A DNA stretch of 64,000 bases from Bacteroidaceae bacterium (GCA_017410245.1 JAFQRE010000003.1:1-64000), one strand, 5' to 3'; shown: positions 36,512-46,474, counted from the first letter of the stretch. Numbers and translations are program-made. The notes: generated from the letters alone by a model not told the origin.

Positions 36512-38560
36512 ATGATTTCAAAGATGAAGTATTTTTCGATGGCCGTAGCCGTAGCAGCTTTCACAGCTTGTACTACTAAACCGGCTCAAGAAAAAGTGCC
36601 CGGTATCGACTTGACAAGTCTCGATACCACTGCTGTAGCAGCAGACGATTTTTATCAGTATGCATGTGGTGGTTGGATGGCCAACAATCCCCTCCGTCCC
36701 GAGCATGCTCGTTTCGGTTCTTTCGATAAACTTATCGAGGAGAACCAAACTCAAATTCGCCAACTCTTTGATGAGTTGTCAAAGAGCCAAGCCGCTGCCG
36801 GTACCAACGAGCGTAAGATTGCCGACCTCTACAACATGGGTCTCGACAGCGTACGCCTCAACACCGAAGGTGCTGCTCCTCTCAAACCCTATCTCGATGC
36901 TATTGCTGCCGTAGCTACTCCCGCCGAGAAAGCTGCCATGATAGGTACACTCCACCTCCGCAATGCTTCGCCTTTCTTCGGCCTTTATGTCAATGGCGAC
37001 GAGAAGAACAGTAGCATGAACATTCTCTACCTCTATCAAGGTGGTATGAGCATGGGCGATCGCGACTACTACCTCAACAACGATGAGGCTACTGTTGCCG
37101 TTCGTGAGGCTTACAAGAACTATATCAACCGTCTCTTTACCCTCTGTGGCTACACTGCCGAGCAAGCAGCAGCTGCTGTGGAGACTGTAATGAAGATAGA
37201 GACTCGCTTGGCCGAGGCTGCCTTCTCTAATGTAGAGCTTCGTAACCCCGAGGCCAACTACAACAAGAAGTCGTATGCCGAGTTGAAGGCCGAGTACAAA
37301 AATCTTGACTGGGACGCTTACTTCGCAGCTCTCGGTGTTGAGCCCCAAGACATCGTTGTAGGTCAAGTAAAAGCCATTGCCGCTGTCGATAACTTGGTAG
37401 CAACACTCAGCGATGACGAGTTCCGCACATACCTCGCATTCAACATGATGAACTGCGCTTCAGACTGCTTGAGCGATGACTTCTCTGCTGCTCAATTCGA
37501 CTTCTATGGTCGTGCACTCTCGGGCAAAGAGCAACAAGAGCCCCGTTGGAAACATGCTCTTGCCGTTCCTAACTCACTCATGAGCGAGGCCGTAGGCGAA
37601 ATGTATGTCAATAAGTTCTTCTCGGCTGAGTCGAAAGAGCGCATGGTAACTATGGTGGCCAACTTGGCAACAGCCCTTGGCGAGCACATCGATGCCCTCG
37701 ATTGGATGAGCGACGAAACCAAGGCTAAGGCTCACGAGAAACTCTCTACCTTCCATGTGAAGATTGGTTACCCCGACGAGTGGCGCGACTACTCGGCTCT
37801 CGAAATCAACCCCGAAGAGAGCTATCTTGCCAACGCTTTGCGTGCCGTTGAGTTTGAGAATGCCAACAACCTTGCCGAGGCTTACAAACCCGTTAATAAA
37901 GACAAGTGGCTCATTTCGCCCCAAACTGTCAATGCATACTATAACCCCACTACCAACGAGATTTGCTTCCCCGCAGGTATCTTGCAACCTCCTTTCTTCA
38001 ATGCCGATGCCGACGATGCAGTGAACTATGGTGCTATTGGTGTAGTTATCGGTCACGAGATGACACACGGATTTGACGACCAAGGTCGTCAATACGACAA
38101 AGATGGTAACCTCAACAACTGGTGGCAAAAAGTAGATGAAGAGAAGTTCAATGTTCTCGCCGACAAGTTGGTAGCTCAATTCGACAAGATCGTAGTTCTC
38201 GAGGGTGAGAATGGTCCCGTATATGCCAACGGTCGCTTCACACTCGGTGAGAACATTGCCGACCAAGGTGGTTTGCGCGTAGCCTACACAGCCTTCCGCA
38301 ACTCATTGAACGGTGCCGAGCCCGAGGCCATCGATGGCTTCACTGCCGACCAACGCTTCTACCTCGGTTATGCAGCCCTTTGGGCAGGTAACGTACGCGA
38401 TGCCGAAATCTTGCGTCGTACCACTACCGACCCCCACTCACTCGGTCGCTGGCGTGTCAATGCCACATTGCGCAACATCGACAACTTCTACCAAGCATTT
38501 GGTGTTACCGAAGAAGATGCCATGTACCTCGCACCCGAAGAGCGCGTAGTTATCTGGTAA
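36512..38560 (+). CDS. pepO: M13 family zinc endopeptidase (PepO-like), lipoprotein
   Basis: A 682-residue neprilysin-type metallopeptidase. The N-terminus (MISKMKYFSMAVAVAAFTAC) is a lipoprotein signal with the Cys at 20. Zinc ligands are H515 and H519 in VIGHEMTHGFDDQG and the Glu of ENIADQGG; the substrate-binding NAYYNPTTNEICFPAGILQPPFF is intact. It is expected on the periplasmic or outer face of the envelope, degrading peptides. I start at 36512; an ATG at 36524 is equally good. Codon use is very biased, far more than its neighbours, so the gene is probably strongly expressed. It lies 80 bp after the ABC-F gene. Confidence 0.95.
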   Translation: MISKMKYFSMAVAVAAFTACTTKPAQEKVPGIDLTSLDTTAVAADDFYQYACGGWMANNPLRPEHARFGSFDKLIEENQTQIRQLFDELSKSQAAAGTNERKIADLYNMGLDSVRLNTEGAAPLKPYLDAIAAVATPAEKAAMIGTLHLRNASPFFGLYVNGDEKNSSMNILYLYQGGMSMGDRDYYLNNDEATVAVREAYKNYINRLFTLCGYTAEQAAAAVETVMKIETRLAEAAFSNVELRNPEANYNKKSYAELKAEYKNLDWDAYFAALGVEPQDIVVGQVKAIAAVDNLVATLSDDEFRTYLAFNMMNCASDCLSDDFSAAQFDFYGRALSGKEQQEPRWKHALAVPNSLMSEAVGEMYVNKFFSAESKERMVTMVANLATALGEHIDALDWMSDETKAKAHEKLSTFHVKIGYPDEWRDYSALEINPEESYLANALRAVEFENANNLAEAYKPVNKDKWLISPQTVNAYYNPTTNEICFPAGILQPPFFNADADDAVNYGAIGVVIGHEMTHGFDDQGRQYDKDGNLNNWWQKVDEEKFNVLADKLVAQFDKIVVLEGENGPVYANGRFTLGENIADQGGLRVAYTAFRNSLNGAEPEAIDGFTADQRFYLGYAALWAGNVRDAEILRRTTTDPHSLGRWRVNATLRNIDNFYQAFGVTEEDAMYLAPEERVVIW

Positions 38561-38618
38561 TAAGCGCCAATAAGGAAGTCAGAGGCTGCAAAGCCTCAAC
38601 TCCCCGCATACACCATCT

Positions 38619-38655
38619 ATCCCCATTGCCACCACCGGCAGTGGGGATTTTTTTG
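38619..38655 (+). terminator. Terminator of the M13 peptidase gene
   Basis: ATCCCCATTGCC (38619-38630) pairs with GGCAGTGGGGAT (38637-38648) with one G-T pair, followed by seven T. A smaller GAGGCTGCAAAGCCTC hairpin precedes it. Confidence 0.87.
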
Positions 38656-38677
38656 TATCATTATCTTCAATATTTCT

Positions 38678-38707
38678 TTGTTTCTTTTTGTTTATTTGAT
38701 ACCTTTG
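38678..38707 (+). promoter_or_regulatory. Promoter of leader RNA copy A
   Basis: TTG at 38678-38680, 19 bp, TACCTTTG at 38700-38707. The same -7 box with a 19-bp spacer drives copy B. Confidence 0.85.
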
Positions 38708-38709
38708 CG

Positions 38710-38964
38710 GTGATGAGGCACATTTCCTCATTGCTACAGCGGTAGGAGTATTTATTATCAAAGCGTTTTTGCTTTATCCTTAACAGAAATTCGCCAAAAT
38801 TTTAAACTACGGGATAATGCAGTCACAAAACGCCTATGCTTGCTTGTATCCACCCCGGCAAGGGGTGATGCTATATGGCAATGCGTGGGGTGGGCTGTTT
38901 ATTGTAGTTGGGCGTTTGGCGATGCCTCTGTTAGATAAACTGAACATCGTCCCACGCTTTTTTT
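38710..38964 (+). ncRNA. Duplicated structured leader RNA, copy A
   Basis: This untranslated stretch recurs at 60392-60645 with long identical blocks (31 nt at 38809-38839, 29 nt at 38878-38906, and two of about 19-20 nt). A 5' hairpin pairs 38709-38718 with 38726-38735; its sequence differs from copy B but pairing is kept by G-T and Watson-Crick changes. GGGATA (38811-38816) pairs with TATCC (38847-38851), CACCCC with GGGGTG (38851-38867), AAACGCC (38828-38834) with GGCGTTT (38911-38917) as a possible pseudoknot, and GGCGATG (38918-38924) with CATCGTC or GCGTGGG (38883-38889) with CCCACGC (38951-38957), then a T run. A 57-codon frame (38817-38990) is broken in copy B. Likely an attenuating leader. 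Confidence 0.75.
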
Positions 38965-39012
38965 ATATAACCACCTCAACGGGGATGTGAGAGGGGAAAA
39001 AACTATTTTATT

Positions 39013-41637
39013 ATGAAAAAAACATTACAAAAACTACTTGTCACGGTGGTATGTCTGCTGTGCAGTATCGGAGTCTATGCCTATGACTTTGAAGTTGATG
39101 GGATTTATTACAATATCCTAAACGAAACTGATAAAACTATTGAGGTTACTTATAAGGATACTGGATATAACTCTTACTCAGGTGATATTGTATTACAAGA
39201 AACTGTTTCTTATAATGACGAACTTTATTATATTGTAAAAATAGGTGATAGAGCTTTTAGTAAATGTGATGCTTTATATACGGTTACGTTACCAAATAAT
39301 GTTAGTAATTTAGGTATTGGCGTGTTTCACAACAGCAACAATTTAACTGAAATTCATGCATCAAATGGAGTATCAACCAATAGTTCTCAAATTTTTTATA
39401 ACTGCACAAGTTTAAAATCTGTTGTAATAGACAACAATACCACTATTATCAATGATGAAGTTTTTAGAGGTTGTTCTAGTCTAAACAAAATCACGATACC
39501 TCAAAATATTACTAATTTAGGAGAGTATGCAATAGCTGGATGTTCAGGATTGATTGAAATTAAAGTTGAAGCAATAAATCCTCCATATGCTGAATCAAAT
39601 ACATTTAATGTTATAGATAAATCTATCCCCGTATATGTACCGGCTGAGAGTGTAGAGGCTTACAAACAGGCTGAATATTGGAGTGAATTTACCAATATAG
39701 TAGCAATAGATGAAGATAATAATAGCTTGGTTGCTGAAAAAGTTGAGGTGGTAAAAGTCGATGACGTAATGAAACAAGATGAAATATCATTACCTATCTC
39801 GTTGATTAATACAACCGAAATAGCAGGCTTGCAATGCGATATATTCTTGCCAGATGGCTTGACACCTATAATGCAGGGTGATAAGTACGACATCGTATTG
39901 TCATCGCGCGCTGAGGGCTTTGACGTTACAGCCAAGCTCCGCAATGATGGTGCATTGCGTGTTGTTATTGTCAATACTGCTCTTGACCTTATCAGTGGAA
40001 ATGATGGTGAATTGTTTACTATCAAGTTGATGCCCAATGAGCAATATAGTACCGATGATCATATTGCTATCCGCAATATTGTAATGACGGGTAGTGACTA
40101 TGCCGAGTATGAAGCCTCGGATGTTGTTATCTCTTGTACAATTAAAGAGAGCATTACCGGCGATAGCAACTGTGATAAGAAGGTGAATGTTACCGACTTG
40201 TCGCAAATGGCAAACTATGTGGCCGGCAATGAGTTGGGAGTATTCGACGCTGACGGAGCGGATGCCAACCAAGACGGACAGGTAGACAGCGCGGATATTG
40301 ATACCGTGAGCGATGTTGTGGTGAAAGCCTCAAAAGCCGAAGCACAAAACAATACTGAAGTAACCGAAGCGACTGAAAACCGATTGGAAGCCGATGCGAT
40401 AGAGATTGTGAAAATGAATGGTGTGGTAGTTACTAATCCTATTTCATTGCCTATTGCCTTAACCAATACCGCTACGATAACCGCCATACAATGCGATATT
40501 ACAGTGCCCGCGGGTTTGACACTTGTAGAGAATGATGGTGTTGCCGATATTATCTTGTCGGAGCGATTGGGCGAGAGTCACGTCGTAAAGAGTGCTTGGC
40601 TTGACAATGGTGCACTGCGCGTGCTTATCTATTCGCCCACTGCTGAGGGTATTGAGGGCGAAAGCGGTACACTCTTTACCTTGCAGTTGCAACCCAATGA
40701 AAGCTACCAAGCCGATGCAACCATCGAGGTGAAGAATATTACCATAGCTTCTACCGATGCAGTAGAATACAACGCCATGCCGTTGAGCATATCTTGCACC
40801 GTGAAAGAGAGTTATAAGGGTGATGTCAATAGAGACGGCAAGGTAAACGTTACCGATGTTATAGTGACTATAGGCAAGGTGCTGAATGTATATGATGGTG
40901 AGTTTGACACTGTTGCAGCCGATATAGACCAAGACGGCGAGATAACCATTGTAGATGCCGTAGGTATAATTAACCTTGTACTGGATGAGGGCGATACTCC
41001 TTCGCAAGCCCGTATGCAAGATGAATATGCCCAAGGTGAGCTTACCATGCAAGACGTGAAGATGAGCCGAGGCGAAACCAAAGACCTCGTAATTGGCTTG
41101 ACAAACGAAGCACCTTACACAGCCTTCCAAATGGATGTAACACTTCCCGCGGGATTGAATATAGAGCATATAGCCCTGAGCGGTCGTGCCGATGGTCACA
41201 CTCTGCAATGGCAAGTCCAAGCCGATGGCAGTGTCCGTATAGTAGGTTATGCCCTCGACAATGCCGCAATTACAGGTAATGACGGCGCATTGCTAACGCT
41301 TACCGTAAGTAGCGACAGCCAATTTGAAACCGGCGAAGTGGTGGTAAGTAACGCCATCTTCAGTACCCGTCAATTGGTATCGCACCGCATGGAGCGTATG
41401 ACCGTGAAGGTAAGCAATATAACCAGCTTGAACGACGTAGTAACCGCTACCCGCATCTATGCTGCCGACCATAAGGTTGTGGTAGATAGCTCCGTAGCGC
41501 AAGAGGTAGCGATAAGCACTATAGACGGTATGGTGCAAAGAGTAGCCTTGCAAGCCGGACGCAACGAGATACCCTTGCAACAAGGTGTATACATCGTAGC
41601 TGTGGATGCCGAGGTGAAGAAAGTGGTGATAAGATAA
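39013..41637 (+). CDS. Surface protein: BspA-like leucine-rich repeats, three cohesin-like and two dockerin-like modules, T9SS sorting domain
   Basis: An 874-residue exported mosaic. After a signal peptide (1-23) come BspA/TpLRR repeats (about 55-225; IGDRAFSKCDALYTVTLPNNV, EVFRGCSSLNKITIPQNI). Then cohesin-like beta domains at about 240-375, 450-595 and 670-800 alternate with dockerin type I-like Ca-binding modules at about 378-440 (GDSNCDKKVNVTD ... DANQDGQVDSADI) and 598-665 (GDVNRDGKVNVTD ... DIDQDGEITIVDA). The tail (811-874, GVYIVAVDAEVKKVVIR) is T9SS-like. The repeat part up to about 39720 is clearly more AT-rich than the rest. The protein may bind host or food-particle surfaces; the internal cohesin/dockerin set could self-associate. 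Confidence 0.85.
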   Translation: MKKTLQKLLVTVVCLLCSIGVYAYDFEVDGIYYNILNETDKTIEVTYKDTGYNSYSGDIVLQETVSYNDELYYIVKIGDRAFSKCDALYTVTLPNNVSNLGIGVFHNSNNLTEIHASNGVSTNSSQIFYNCTSLKSVVIDNNTTIINDEVFRGCSSLNKITIPQNITNLGEYAIAGCSGLIEIKVEAINPPYAESNTFNVIDKSIPVYVPAESVEAYKQAEYWSEFTNIVAIDEDNNSLVAEKVEVVKVDDVMKQDEISLPISLINTTEIAGLQCDIFLPDGLTPIMQGDKYDIVLSSRAEGFDVTAKLRNDGALRVVIVNTALDLISGNDGELFTIKLMPNEQYSTDDHIAIRNIVMTGSDYAEYEASDVVISCTIKESITGDSNCDKKVNVTDLSQMANYVAGNELGVFDADGADANQDGQVDSADIDTVSDVVVKASKAEAQNNTEVTEATENRLEADAIEIVKMNGVVVTNPISLPIALTNTATITAIQCDITVPAGLTLVENDGVADIILSERLGESHVVKSAWLDNGALRVLIYSPTAEGIEGESGTLFTLQLQPNESYQADATIEVKNITIASTDAVEYNAMPLSISCTVKESYKGDVNRDGKVNVTDVIVTIGKVLNVYDGEFDTVAADIDQDGEITIVDAVGIINLVLDEGDTPSQARMQDEYAQGELTMQDVKMSRGETKDLVIGLTNEAPYTAFQMDVTLPAGLNIEHIALSGRADGHTLQWQVQADGSVRIVGYALDNAAITGNDGALLTLTVSSDSQFETGEVVVSNAIFSTRQLVSHRMERMTVKVSNITSLNDVVTATRIYAADHKVVVDSSVAQEVAISTIDGMVQRVALQAGRNEIPLQQGVYIVAVDAEVKKVVIR

Positions 41638-41667
41638 TCGCAAGATAGTATTATTGAACAGAGTGCG

Positions 41668-41706
41668 CGGGCTGTGTCGGACAATCGGCACAGCCCGAAT
41701 TGTCTT
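41668..41706 (+). terminator. Terminator of the BspA-like gene
   Basis: CGGGCTGTG (41668-41676) pairs with CACAGCCCG (41689-41697), with a short T-rich tail. The gap from here to 41873 is AT-rich and shows no consensus promoter that I trust. Confidence 0.75.
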
Positions 41707-41861
41707 TTATACAATCTCTAAAAACGTGTCACAATGTCATGTTATTTACATAAATATTGTCATTTGTTTTTATGATTACTTATTTGGCATAATATTTGTC
41801 ATACATTAATAAGAATTGATAATATAATGAACAACTGTCGCAATGCGGCGTTAATACTTAA

Positions 41862-43145
<1,284 letters not shown>

Positions 43146-43166
43146 CAGTGTGTTATGAGTATATAT

Positions 43167-43202
43167 AACAAGAGAGTATTCGGTGTCGGATACTCTCTTG
43201 TT
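43167..43202. terminator. Bidirectional terminator between eno and the MATE gene
   Basis: AACAAGAGAGTAT (43167-43179) pairs perfectly with its complement (43190-43202). Confidence 0.85.
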
Positions 43203-43205
43203 GCA

Positions 43206-44522
43206 TTATATCTTGTAGATGGTCTCAAGCCGTTGTGTCATGAAATACTGGAAGATGCCACGCAGTACCATGTAGGAGGTAAATGCCAACCACAATGCAT
43301 TGTTGCCGATGATGGGCTGCAAGCCGTAGAAGATGGCAAAGAATGCTACTGTCGATAACAGCATGGCGTTGCGCATAACACGAGTTTGAGTAGCACCTAC
43401 CATGACACCATCGAGCAAGAAGGGTACTGAGCAGGCAATGGGAATGATGATGACCCAACCAATGTAGTTGCCGGCAAGTTCGATGAGTGCCGATGCGTTG
43501 GCTTGATTGCTATCGACAAAGATACCCAACAGGTCGCGCCACCAACCCAAGTAGGTAGCTACGAACAACAAGGCGATACCCACGCTCCACCCGATACTGA
43601 GGCGAACACAGCGACGTAACGATGCGGCATCGCGTGCACCGGTAAAGCGGCCTGTCAAGGCCTCGGCAGCGTAGGCAAATCCATCGCTCATGTATGAGAA
43701 TAGTGTGAAGAGCTGCATGAGAAGCGTATTGACAGCCAGTATATTCTCGTCCATACGAGCCGATATGGCAGTGAAGAAGGTATATACCACCACGATGCAG
43801 AAGGTGCGTATCATGATGTCGCCATTGATGGCAAAGAAACGAGTAAAGGCCTTGCGGTCAAATACTTCGCGACGTGATACCACAACAAAAGTGTGGCGGA
43901 ACTTGACAAATAGCAGTATGGTAGCCAATATGACACCACACCATTGAGCCACAACCGAAGCTTGTGCTACACCTACAATACCCATATCGAGTCCAAAGGC
44001 AAATGCAAAGCTACATATAATATGTATGATATTGACGGTGACTGCTACCACCATGGGTATAATGGCATTCTGCATACCCGTAAACCACCCGTTGAGAGCA
44101 AATAACAGAATACCCGCCGGTACTGCCCAAATGCGTGTGTAGAAATATCGAGCTACCAAGTCATTGCCATTCATGGCCCATAGCGAAAGTTCACCCAAAG
44201 GGTATTGCAGTATAACAACCGCAATGCCCAATACCAATGCGATGGCAATAGAGCGTAAGAGCATGCGTGTACACTCGGCAAAGTCGTTTGCCCCAAAGGC
44301 TTGTGCAGTGAGTCCACTTGTGCCCATGCGTACAAAAGCGCAGTTCCAGTAAATAAAGTTGAAGATAGACACACCAATAGCCAATGCGCCAATAGTGGCG
44401 GCAGAGTGTTCGCTATTGTAGTGTCCGGCAATAGCAGTACTCACAATACCCATCAAGGGAACAGTGATGTTGGATATAATGTTGGGTATAGCCAAACGTA
44501 TTATTTCGCGATTCATTTTCAT
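43206..44522 (-). CDS. MATE family efflux transporter (DinF-like)
   Basis: A polytopic membrane protein of 438 residues with about twelve helices in two halves, opening with REIIRLAIPNIISNITVPLMGIVSTAIAGHY and containing the repeated pattern QNAIIPMVVAVTVNIIHIICSFAFAFGLDMGIVGVAQASVVAQWCG. This is the DinF subgroup of MATE sodium- or proton-driven drug exporters. The substrate is unknown. The ATG at 44522 is placed exactly where transcription should begin, so the mRNA is probably leaderless; the ATG at 44516 is the alternative start. Longer frames upstream cross the promoter and cannot be translated. Confidence 0.92.
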   Translation of the reverse strand: MKMNREIIRLAIPNIISNITVPLMGIVSTAIAGHYNSEHSAATIGALAIGVSIFNFIYWNCAFVRMGTSGLTAQAFGANDFAECTRMLLRSIAIALVLGIAVVILQYPLGELSLWAMNGNDLVARYFYTRIWAVPAGILLFALNGWFTGMQNAIIPMVVAVTVNIIHIICSFAFAFGLDMGIVGVAQASVVAQWCGVILATILLFVKFRHTFVVVSRREVFDRKAFTRFFAINGDIMIRTFCIVVVYTFFTAISARMDENILAVNTLLMQLFTLFSYMSDGFAYAAEALTGRFTGARDAASLRRCVRLSIGWSVGIALLFVATYLGWWRDLLGIFVDSNQANASALIELAGNYIGWVIIIPIACSVPFLLDGVMVGATQTRVMRNAMLLSTVAFFAIFYGLQPIIGNNALWLAFTSYMVLRGIFQYFMTQRLETIYKI

Positions 44523-44526
44523 GGCG

Positions 44527-44556
44527 CAAAGGTACGCTTTTTTGCTGTAATGGCAA
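44527..44556 (-). promoter_or_regulatory. Promoter of the MATE gene (leaderless)
   Basis: Minus strand: TTG at 44556-44554, 19 bp, TACCTTTG at 44534-44527; predicted start at about 44522. Confidence 0.82.
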
Positions 44557-44560
44557 TAAA

Positions 44561-44604
44561 GGAAAAGAGAAAGCGGTGTGCCCACAATCGAAGTGACACA
44601 CCGC
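44561..44604 (-). terminator. Terminator of fabG
   Basis: GCGGTGTG (44604-44597, minus strand) pairs with CACACCGC (44580-44573), then a CTTTCTCTTTTCC tail. Confidence 0.78.
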
Positions 44605-44634
44605 ATATAACCATAAATAGGGTAGTAGCAATAA

Positions 44635-45381
44635 TTACATATTCATACCACCGCAGCAGTGGATAACTTGACCTGTAACGTAAGAAGAGAGGTCGGAAGC
44701 CAAGAAAGTGGCAACATTGGCCACGTCTTCGGGAGTACCACCACGACGCAAAGGAATTTGTTTAGCCCAAGCCTCGCGTACCTCCTCGCTCAATTGAGCA
44801 GTCATATCGGTGATGATAAATCCGGGAGCGATAGCATTGGCGCGAACACCGCGAGAGCCCAACTCCTTGGCAATAGACTTGGCAAGACCTATCATACCGG
44901 CCTTAGAAGCCGAGTAGTTGGCTTGTCCGGCATTACCCGATACTCCTACAACCGAAGCCATGTTGATGATGCTACCACCTTTTTGACGCATCATGATGGG
45001 AGTAACGGCGTGAATGAAGTTGAAGGCCGATTTAAGATTAACAGTGATAACAGCGTCCCATTGTTTCTCGTCCATGCGCATCATCAAGCCATCACGAGTG
45101 ATACCGGCATTGTTTACAAGAATATCTATACGACCAAAGTCTTTCATAATTTCGGCAACAACATTGTGAGTGTCGTCATAGTTGGCCGCATTGGAGGCGT
45201 AACCTTTGGCACGAACACCGAGGGCTGCTATTTCGGCTTCAGTAGCCTTAGCATTTTCGTCAATAACGAGGTCGGTAAATGCAACATCGGCACCTTCCGA
45301 AGCAAATTTCAAGGCAATGGCTTTGCCAATACCACGAGCTGCACCTGTAACGACAGCAACTTTTCCTTCAAGTAATTTCAT
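44635..45381 (-). CDS. fabG: 3-oxoacyl-[acyl-carrier-protein] reductase
   Basis: A 248-residue short-chain dehydrogenase of fatty-acid synthesis. The NADP loop is VTGAARGIGKAIA, NNAGITRDGLMMRM is the typical FabG segment, and the catalytic Ser and YxxxK are in INMASVVGVSGNAGQANYSASKAG. The end (PEDVANVATFLASDLSSYVTGQVIHCCGGM) is also typical. Codon bias is strong. It lies 72 bp downstream of a TetR-type gene on the same strand; this pair recurs in Bacteroidales, so the regulator may sense lipid metabolism. Confidence 0.95.
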   Translation of the reverse strand: MKLLEGKVAVVTGAARGIGKAIALKFASEGADVAFTDLVIDENAKATEAEIAALGVRAKGYASNAANYDDTHNVVAEIMKDFGRIDILVNNAGITRDGLMMRMDEKQWDAVITVNLKSAFNFIHAVTPIMMRQKGGSIINMASVVGVSGNAGQANYSASKAGMIGLAKSIAKELGSRGVRANAIAPGFIITDMTAQLSEEVREAWAKQIPLRRGGTPEDVANVATFLASDLSSYVTGQVIHCCGGMNM

Positions 45382-45453
45382 AATTTTTTAGTTTTTATAT
45401 TATCCCACATTTACCTACGTTGCAGGTTGGAGTAGGGGTTAGTAATAGTCATT

Positions 45454-46035
45454 TTATCGCATGATGCCATATAACATAAAATCGGTAATGAGGCATCTGA
45501 TGCGGTTGCGCTCAATACCTACCTCATTAAATTGGTTTATGATGTAGGGTACTTCGAGACCTTTGAATGCACAGTGCAAAATGGTAGCTGTTGCTAATGT
45601 GTTGTGTACAATAAACTTGCCTTTCTGCACACCCTCTTCGAGTATCTTTCTTAGCAGGTCTATTTCGCTACTTGAAATTTTTTTGCGAGCATGCTCTACC
45701 TCTGCTATATCACGAAAGAACTCGGCGCGTAACGATCCATTGCGAATTACTATCTCGCGAATACCTTCAAGTCGAGCATCGATATACTCTTCAAGCTTCT
45801 CGTTTGGGGGTAAATCTTTCTTAACAACAACTTCCAAACGTTCGTATAGGCGGTTCATCTCAGACGTGATGACAGCCCAATATATATCTTGCTTGTTGTT
45901 GAAATAGGTATATAGAGTGCGACGTCCTTTGCCCGAAGCCTTGGCTATATCGTTCATTGTTGTGTTAGTCAGGCCTTTGATGGCAAAAAGTTGTCGTGCT
46001 TCTTCTATTATGCGAAGGTATGTTGTATCTGACAT
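45454..46035 (-). CDS. TetR/AcrR family transcriptional regulator
   Basis: A 193-residue regulator. The N-terminal helix-turn-helix is IIEEARQLFAIKGLTNTTMNDIAKASGKGRRTLYTYFNNKQDIYWAV, followed by a mostly helical ligand domain. The gene directly precedes fabG, so fatty acids or acyl-CoA are plausible ligands, but the ligand domain gives no sure clue. It may also control itself. It has a well-formed promoter upstream and a 5' UTR of about 32 nt. Confidence 0.92.
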   Translation of the reverse strand: MSDTTYLRIIEEARQLFAIKGLTNTTMNDIAKASGKGRRTLYTYFNNKQDIYWAVITSEMNRLYERLEVVVKKDLPPNEKLEEYIDARLEGIREIVIRNGSLRAEFFRDIAEVEHARKKISSSEIDLLRKILEEGVQKGKFIVHNTLATATILHCAFKGLEVPYIINQFNEVGIERNRIRCLITDFMLYGIMR

Positions 46036-46073
46036 GTGAATTGTTTGCGTTGCACATTTTTTTTAAAACCGTG

Positions 46074-46103
46074 CAAAATTACAAAACTTATTGCAAAATA
46101 CAA
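46074..46103 (-). promoter_or_regulatory. Promoter of the tetR-fabG unit
   Basis: Minus strand: TTG at 46103-46101, 19 bp, TAATTTTG at 46081-46074. Confidence 0.75.
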
Positions 46104-46203
46104 GTATTTTATATGATAAAGTTTGTCTTCTGTTTTTATATTATTGATAATCAGGTTTGTATATTATTGTGAATAAATTTTAACAAATTTTATTGCTTTA
46201 AAA

Positions 46204-46235
46204 TTTGCACTGTGTAGAAATAAGTCATATCTTTG
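46204..46235 (+). promoter_or_regulatory. Promoter of tRNA-fMet
   Basis: TTTG at 46204-46207, 20 bp, TATCTTTG at 46228-46235. Confidence 0.83.
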
Positions 46236-46246
46236 CATTCAGAAAT

Positions 46247-46318
<72 letters not shown>

Positions 46319-46325
46319 CTAATCA

Positions 46326-46360
46326 AGAGGCAAACAGCTTTTGCTGTTTGCCTCTTTACT
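46326..46360 (+). terminator. Terminator of tRNA-fMet
   Basis: AGAGGCAAACAGC (46326-46338) pairs perfectly with its complement (46343-46355) over a TTTT loop, followed by TTTAC. Confidence 0.85.
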
Positions 46361-46451
46361 TTTATATCACTTCTGTCTGTAACTATATGATGTTATAGAA
46401 TCGATGCAATATACCTATAATATGGTATGCTATTAGCACAATTATTTTTGC

Positions 46452-46459
46452 TATCTTTG
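46452..46459 (+). promoter_or_regulatory. -7 box of the hemerythrin-feo operon
   Basis: TATCTTTG at 46452-46459, 15 nt before the ATG at 46475; -33 position occupied only by a weak ATG-like match, hinting at activator dependence. Confidence 0.6.
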
Positions 46460-46474
46460 CATAAAAAATATAAG

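Noticed and set aside
38710-38964. Leader RNA as a known self-cleaving ribozyme, T-box or cobalamin riboswitch
   Set aside because: None of the conserved cores that I know (CTGATGA/GAAA of hammerhead, T-box sequence, B12 box) can be found in either copy.
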